The notes beneath the pieces were generated by a model. That model saw only the letters and a program-made list of their open reading frames with translations, was not told the DNA's origin and searched no databases. The position numbers were made by a program, and so were the translations under genes. This document shows, in pieces, positions 6,229-8,800 of a stretch of 8,800 nucleotides of DNA. The stretch's first letter is position 1. Every line of letters begins with the position of its first letter. Origin of the DNA: Thermoproteota archaeon (GTDB lineage: Archaea; Korarchaeota; Korarchaeia; Korarchaeales; Korarchaeaceae); NCBI GenBank assembly GCA_015521385.1, contig WAOH01000040.1:1-8800 (forward strand). The letters run 5' to 3'.

Positions 6229-6669
6229 TCATGCTCCTTCCACGTTTCTCAAGTACTCTCTTATGTAAGATGAAAGAGATCTCACAAGTCTTTTCATCTC
6301 CCTGGCTTTTATCCTTCTCTCCTCCATTTCTTTGTGGATGTGGGTTAGTTGCTCCTCTAACTTTTGTATGCCATCTGACGAAGACACCGCTACCAGAACC
6401 CTCTCGAGGGTTATACGATCCAGCCTCTCCAAGAAGTATTCTATCTGCTGAACCAAGTGCCTCCCGACCGAATCTCCCGAACTTCCCAGTCTCTTCAGCC
6501 TATGCTTGAAAGATAGCAGGTTCTGCCTCTCTTGGCTGAGGGGATCGTAGACTATCTCGATCCTGATCATCCTGCCCATTCTGGAGACCCGAGCGAACTC
6601 CTCCAGTCCCAGGTCGCTGATCACCCTAGATATCGTCTCTGTCGGGTCCTCTATCCCCCTCGATCTCAT
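6229..6669 (-). CDS. Uncharacterised helical, probably coiled-coil protein
   Basis: I do not recognise this protein. From ATG 6669 it has 146 residues. A short N-terminal part with a possible beta strand (MIRIEIVYDP, 34-43) is followed by predicted helices (45-61, 68-87). Residues about 100-142 are a charged helix (IQKLEEQLTHIHKEMEERR then KAREMKRLVRSLSS) with hydrophobic spacing that suits a coiled coil. There is no signal peptide, TM segment, cysteine pair or catalytic motif. ATG 6669 is chosen because GAGGTG (6677-6682) lies 7 bases upstream; ATG 6675 and ATG 6714 are in-frame alternatives. The start lies inside the zinc-ribbon gene (44-bp overlap), so the two are almost certainly co-transcribed and translationally coupled. 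A partner or scaffold role for the zinc ribbon is an inference from that coupling only. Confidence 0.7.
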   Translation of the reverse strand: MRSRGIEDPTETISRVISDLGLEEFARVSRMGRMIRIEIVYDPLSQERQNLLSFKHRLKRLGSSGDSVGRHLVQQIEYFLERLDRITLERVLVAVSSSDGIQKLEEQLTHIHKEMEERRIKAREMKRLVRSLSSYIREYLRNVEGA

Positions 6670-6877
6670 CCTCATCCACCTCGATCTCGGCCACGATGGG
6701 GCCCCTGTACCCACAGTCCAGACAGACGTATTCCTCCGGCAGTAGCCAGCCAGAGAAGGGGGAGACCTTCCTTATATTAGTGCTTCCACAAACGGGACAC
6801 ACGGTTATCCGGATGGTCTTCTTCGACTTGCCCACTTCCACCACACTTTCCCATTTCCCTCGTGATGTCGCTTCCAT
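6626..6877 (-). CDS. Small zinc-ribbon protein
   Basis: An 83-residue protein with one zinc ribbon: C27-P-V-C30 and C52-L-D-C55 about 21 residues apart, each pair followed by G (CPVCGS, CLDCGY). Between them is a 'SPFSGWLLPEEY' stretch, and an acidic tail follows (EIEVDEDEIEGD, 64-75). Small cytosolic proteins with this 'ribbon plus SGWL' look occur in archaea and are generally unassigned; nucleic-acid or protein binding is usual for the fold. No catalytic residues are visible. ATG 6877 starts the gene close to a T-rich TATA-like stretch (6891-6905), so the message may be leaderless. It is the first gene of a two-gene unit, overlapping the coiled-coil gene by 44 bp, and it diverges from the pilin-like gene. 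Confidence 0.8.
   Translation of the reverse strand: MEATSRGKWESVVEVGKSKKTIRITVCPVCGSTNIRKVSPFSGWLLPEEYVCLDCGYRGPIVAEIEVDEDEIEGDRGPDRDDI
6677..6682 (-). promoter_or_regulatory. Ribosome binding site deciding the coiled-coil start
   Basis: GAGGTG on the minus strand lies 7 bases before ATG 6669, inside the zinc-ribbon coding sequence. At ATG 6675 the spacing would be only 1 base, so 6669 is preferred. Confidence 0.5.
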
Positions 6878-6912
6878 ATATGCGGTGTCCCAAATTAAAA
6901 ATTGGTGACGCC
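6878..6912. promoter_or_regulatory. Compact divergent promoter between zinc-ribbon and pilin-like genes
   Basis: Only 35 bp separate the two start codons. The minus-strand TATA candidate is the T-rich stretch at 6891-6905. The plus-strand candidate, TATATGC at 6877-6883, overlaps the zinc-ribbon start codon. GGTGA at 6904-6908 is the plus-strand ribosome binding site, 4 bases before ATG 6913. CCAA and TTGG bracket 6889-6904 as an imperfect dyad. The two promoters overlap physically, so transcription of the two genes may be mutually influenced. Confidence 0.45.
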
Positions 6913-7146
6913 ATGCGGAGGAGGAGAGGTGTTACGGGAACCTTAGAACAGGCTCTCCTCATTGCCGTGACTCTAGCGTTCTTCTTGGGAATAGTCGTCA
7001 CTCCAATGGCGAATGCGGCTAAGTTCGTGTGGGAAATGCCTCAAAACGCCTGGGAAAACTGGAACAGTTTCGTTGAATGGGTAGATGGCCTCATAAGCAG
7101 CGTGTTCAGCCTCGATGGTGGTGGAAGCAGCGGTCAGAATGGCTGA
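6913..7146 (+). CDS. Small membrane protein resembling a type IV pilin/class III signal peptide protein
   Basis: A 77-residue protein: basic N-terminus (MRRRRG), then VTGTLEQ, one hydrophobic segment (about 14-30, ALLIAVTLAFFLGIVV), a Trp-rich amphipathic part (W40, W47, W50, W56) and a Gly/Ser tail (DGGGSSGQNG). Basic residues, glycine, a polar Glu-containing stretch and a hydrophobic helix are the plan of archaeal prepilins processed by a PibD-like peptidase. The glutamate (E12) sits at +6 from G6 or +3 from G9 rather than the classic +5, so the call is tentative; a plain single-TM protein is the alternative. ATG 6913 is preferred over in-frame ATG 6862 because GGTGA lies just upstream and the longer form overlaps the divergent gene. 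No other pilus genes are in the window. Confidence 0.6.
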   Translation: MRRRRGVTGTLEQALLIAVTLAFFLGIVVTPMANAAKFVWEMPQNAWENWNSFVEWVDGLISSVFSLDGGGSSGQNG

Positions 7147-7185
7147 CCCACTCCCTTTCTTCTACCTACATCCCGAGTCGAGGGT

Positions 7186-7196
7186 AACTTTTTCAT
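7186..7196 (+). promoter_or_regulatory. Weak TATA-like/T-rich stretch before leuS
   Basis: AACTTTTTCAT lies about 50 bases before the TTG start. It could be a weak TATA box with a leader of about 27 nt, or the T-rich end signal of the pilin-like transcript, or both. Confidence 0.3.
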
Positions 7197-7230
7197 TGGC
7201 ACCGTCTCATTTGAGCGATTCCGATAGAGA

Positions 7231-7235
7231 AGGTG
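7231..7235 (+). promoter_or_regulatory. Ribosome binding site of leuS, supporting a TTG start
   Basis: AGGTG lies 7 bases before TTG 7243. An in-frame TAG at 7225-7227 closes the frame just upstream, and no in-frame ATG or GTG lies between it and the conserved N-terminal helix. Confidence 0.7.
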
Positions 7236-7242
7236 GTGTGAC

Positions 7243-8800
7243 TTGGAGGCTGAGGCGAACCTCGTCAGCAAGCTCAGACAGATAGAGAGGAAATGGCAGG
7301 CTAGGTGGGAGGAGGCCAGGCTGTTCGAGGCCGATCCGGATGAGAGGGACAAGTTCTACCTCACCGTGGCCTATCCATACCCCAACAGCCCGCAGCACGT
7401 GGGTCACGGGAGGACCTACGGGCTCACCGACGCGTATGCCCGTTTCAAGAGGATGCAGGGTTACAACGTTCTCTTCCCCATGGCGTTCCACTACACGGGA
7501 ACCCCAATACTCGCAATGGCCAAGAGGCTCAGGGAAGGCGATAGGGAGCTCATACGCATATTCACCGAAGTGTTCCACATCCCCAAGGATAAGCTGAAGG
7601 AGCTCGAGGATCCGCTTAAGATGGCCCGCTACTTCCACGAGGAGATCAAATCGGGTATGAAGCTCATGGGCTACTCCATAGACTGGAGGAGGGAATTCAC
7701 GACCATAGATCCCCCTTACAACAACTTCATAACGTGGCAGTTCCACAAGCTTCATGAGAAGGGCCTCCTCACCAAGGGAAGGCATCCCGTAGGCTGGTGT
7801 CCGAGATGCAATAATGCTGTTGGTCAGCACGATACCATAGGTGATGTGGAGCCGGAAATCGCGGAAACCACCCTGATTAAGTTCGAGGACGATCTGATCA
7901 TTCCCGTCGTCACCTTCAGGCCCGAGACCATACTCGGCGTCACCAATATATGGGTGAATCCCGACGTTAAGTACAAGATAATCGAGGTGGACGGGGAGAG
8001 ATGGGTAGTCTCCGAGGAGGCGTTGATCAAGCTCAAGTTCCAGAAATTCCCAGTAAAAGGAGAAGTTGGGGAGATATGGGGCAGGGACCTGATAGGGAAG
8101 AGGGTAAGGAATCCGATGACCGGGGAGGAGGTCCCCATACTGCCGGCGGAGTTCGTGGATCCCGATTACGGGACCGGCATAGTGATGTCAGTTCCCGGTC
8201 ACGCTCCCTACGACTACCTCGCCCTCATCGACCTTAAGAGGAACCCTGAGGTCTTAAGGAAGTACGGGCTCTCCCCGGAGATACTCGAGGCCCTTGAGCC
8301 GATCTCGATAATCGAGGTGGAAGGGTTCGGTGAGTTCCCAGCCAAGGACGCAGTGGAGTCTCTCGGTGTCAAGGATCAGAGGGACAAGAAGGCGGAAGAG
8401 GCCACTGAGCTGGTGTACTCCAAGGAGTATCACTCGGGCAGGATGAAGCTCAACACCGGGAGGTACGCGGGTCTGCCGGTGAGCGAGGCCAAGGAGAGGG
8501 TGAAGGAGGATCTGATAAAAGCCGGAAAGGCTCATGTGTTCTACGAGATAGCTAACGCCCCGGTGTACTGCAGGTGCGGGGCCAAGATAGTAGTGAACAT
8601 AGTGGAGGACCAGTGGTTCATCGACTACTCCAATCCCGAATGGAAGAGACTGGCCCACGAGGCCCTCGACAACATGAGGATAATTCCTAAGGAGGTCAGG
8701 AGGGAGTTCGAGGAGGCCATAGACTGGATGAGGGAGAAGGCATGCGCCAGAAAGAGTGGACTCGGGACGAAGCTTCCCTTCGACCCGGATTGGATAATAG
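7243..8800 (+). CDS. leuS: Leucyl-tRNA synthetase, archaeal type (partial, C-terminus off the right edge)
   Basis: The plus frame is open from TTG 7243 to the window end, 519 codons. Class I aminoacyl-tRNA synthetase that charges tRNA-Leu with leucine in the cytosol. Features in order: N-terminal helix (KLRQIERKWQARWEE, 10-24); AYPYPNSPQHVGHGRTY with the HIGH-type motif H52-V-G-H55; a zinc-ribbon-like insert (WCPRCNNAVGQHD); the CP1 editing domain with the threonine-rich TFRPETILGVTNIWVNP and the GTGIVMSVPGHAPYDY motif that hydrolyses mischarged tRNA; a second CRCG knuckle; and the EEAIDWMREKACARKSGLGT return to the catalytic core. The KMSKS loop, anticodon-binding domain and C-terminal domain lie beyond the window. 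The 'RPET' and 'SVPGHAPYDY' forms are those of archaeal/eukaryotic LeuRS. Its stand-alone position after the pilin-like gene shows no functional link. It is most probably the sole leuS. Confidence 0.96.
   Translation, partial: MEAEANLVSKLRQIERKWQARWEEARLFEADPDERDKFYLTVAYPYPNSPQHVGHGRTYGLTDAYARFKRMQGYNVLFPMAFHYTGTPILAMAKRLREGDRELIRIFTEVFHIPKDKLKELEDPLKMARYFHEEIKSGMKLMGYSIDWRREFTTIDPPYNNFITWQFHKLHEKGLLTKGRHPVGWCPRCNNAVGQHDTIGDVEPEIAETTLIKFEDDLIIPVVTFRPETILGVTNIWVNPDVKYKIIEVDGERWVVSEEALIKLKFQKFPVKGEVGEIWGRDLIGKRVRNPMTGEEVPILPAEFVDPDYGTGIVMSVPGHAPYDYLALIDLKRNPEVLRKYGLSPEILEALEPISIIEVEGFGEFPAKDAVESLGVKDQRDKKAEEATELVYSKEYHSGRMKLNTGRYAGLPVSEAKERVKEDLIKAGKAHVFYEIANAPVYCRCGAKIVVNIVEDQWFIDYSNPEWKRLAHEALDNMRIIPKEVRREFEEAIDWMREKACARKSGLGTKLPFDPDWII

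Noticed and set aside
6532..6780. 82-residue plus-strand open frame over the zinc-ribbon and coiled-coil genes
   Set aside because: It is a Pro/His/Arg-rich shadow. The minus-strand frames have SD sites and a zinc ribbon.
7207..7830. 207-residue minus-strand open frame
   Set aside because: It lies antisense to the N-terminal half of leuS, whose HIGH motif region is unambiguous. It has no domain signal.
8254..8658. 134-residue minus-strand open frame
   Set aside because: It is a shadow of the leuS editing domain, with no family features and no promoter or SD.
1..8800. CRISPR array, transposon, integrase, tRNA or defence island
   Set aside because: I saw no regularly spaced repeats, transposase motifs, terminal inverted repeats, tRNA cloverleaf or known defence genes on either strand.

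Overview
The window looks like chromosomal DNA from a thermophilic or hyperthermophilic archaeon. The evidence is an archaeal-type leucyl-tRNA synthetase, a type IA topoisomerase with three C-terminal zinc fingers, TATA-like boxes upstream of several starts, Shine-Dalgarno sequences of the GGAGGTG/AGGTG kind, GTG and TTG starts, heavy use of AGG/AGA for arginine and ATA for isoleucine, and tightly packed overlapping genes. A TACK-type lineage (Crenarchaeota or Korarchaeota-like) is my guess; nothing here fixes it. No mobile element, CRISPR array, rRNA or tRNA was seen.

Layout. Positions 1-2957 (minus) hold most of a very large secreted surface protein that runs off the left edge: signal peptide, right-handed beta-helix of about 13 coils, an Ig-like stretch, DUF11/CARDB-like repeats and a low-complexity linker. 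A compact divergent promoter region (2958-3055) separates it from topA (3056-5215, plus), whose 3' end overlaps a HAD-family phosphatase gene (about 5176-5778, plus). A small winged-helix protein gene (5764-6012, minus) converges on the HAD gene and overlaps it by 15 bp. An AT-richer intergenic stretch of about 216 bp (6013-6228) carries two close inverted repeats. Then come two overlapping minus-strand genes, a zinc ribbon (6626-6877) followed by a helical, probably coiled-coil protein (6229-6669). Divergent from them, across 35 bp, is a small pilin-like single-TM protein (6913-7146, plus). Last is leuS (7243 to the right edge, plus), starting at TTG and cut by the window end before its KMSKS motif.

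How the genes relate. topA and the HAD gene probably form one transcript. The zinc ribbon and coiled-coil genes are translationally coupled and may act together. The surface protein and the pilin-like protein are cell-envelope genes; leuS and topA are housekeeping. No known defence or biosynthetic system is visible. The points most worth checking are the altered active-site motifs of the topoisomerase, the coupled zinc-ribbon/coiled-coil pair of unknown role, and the paired palindromes at 6161-6201.
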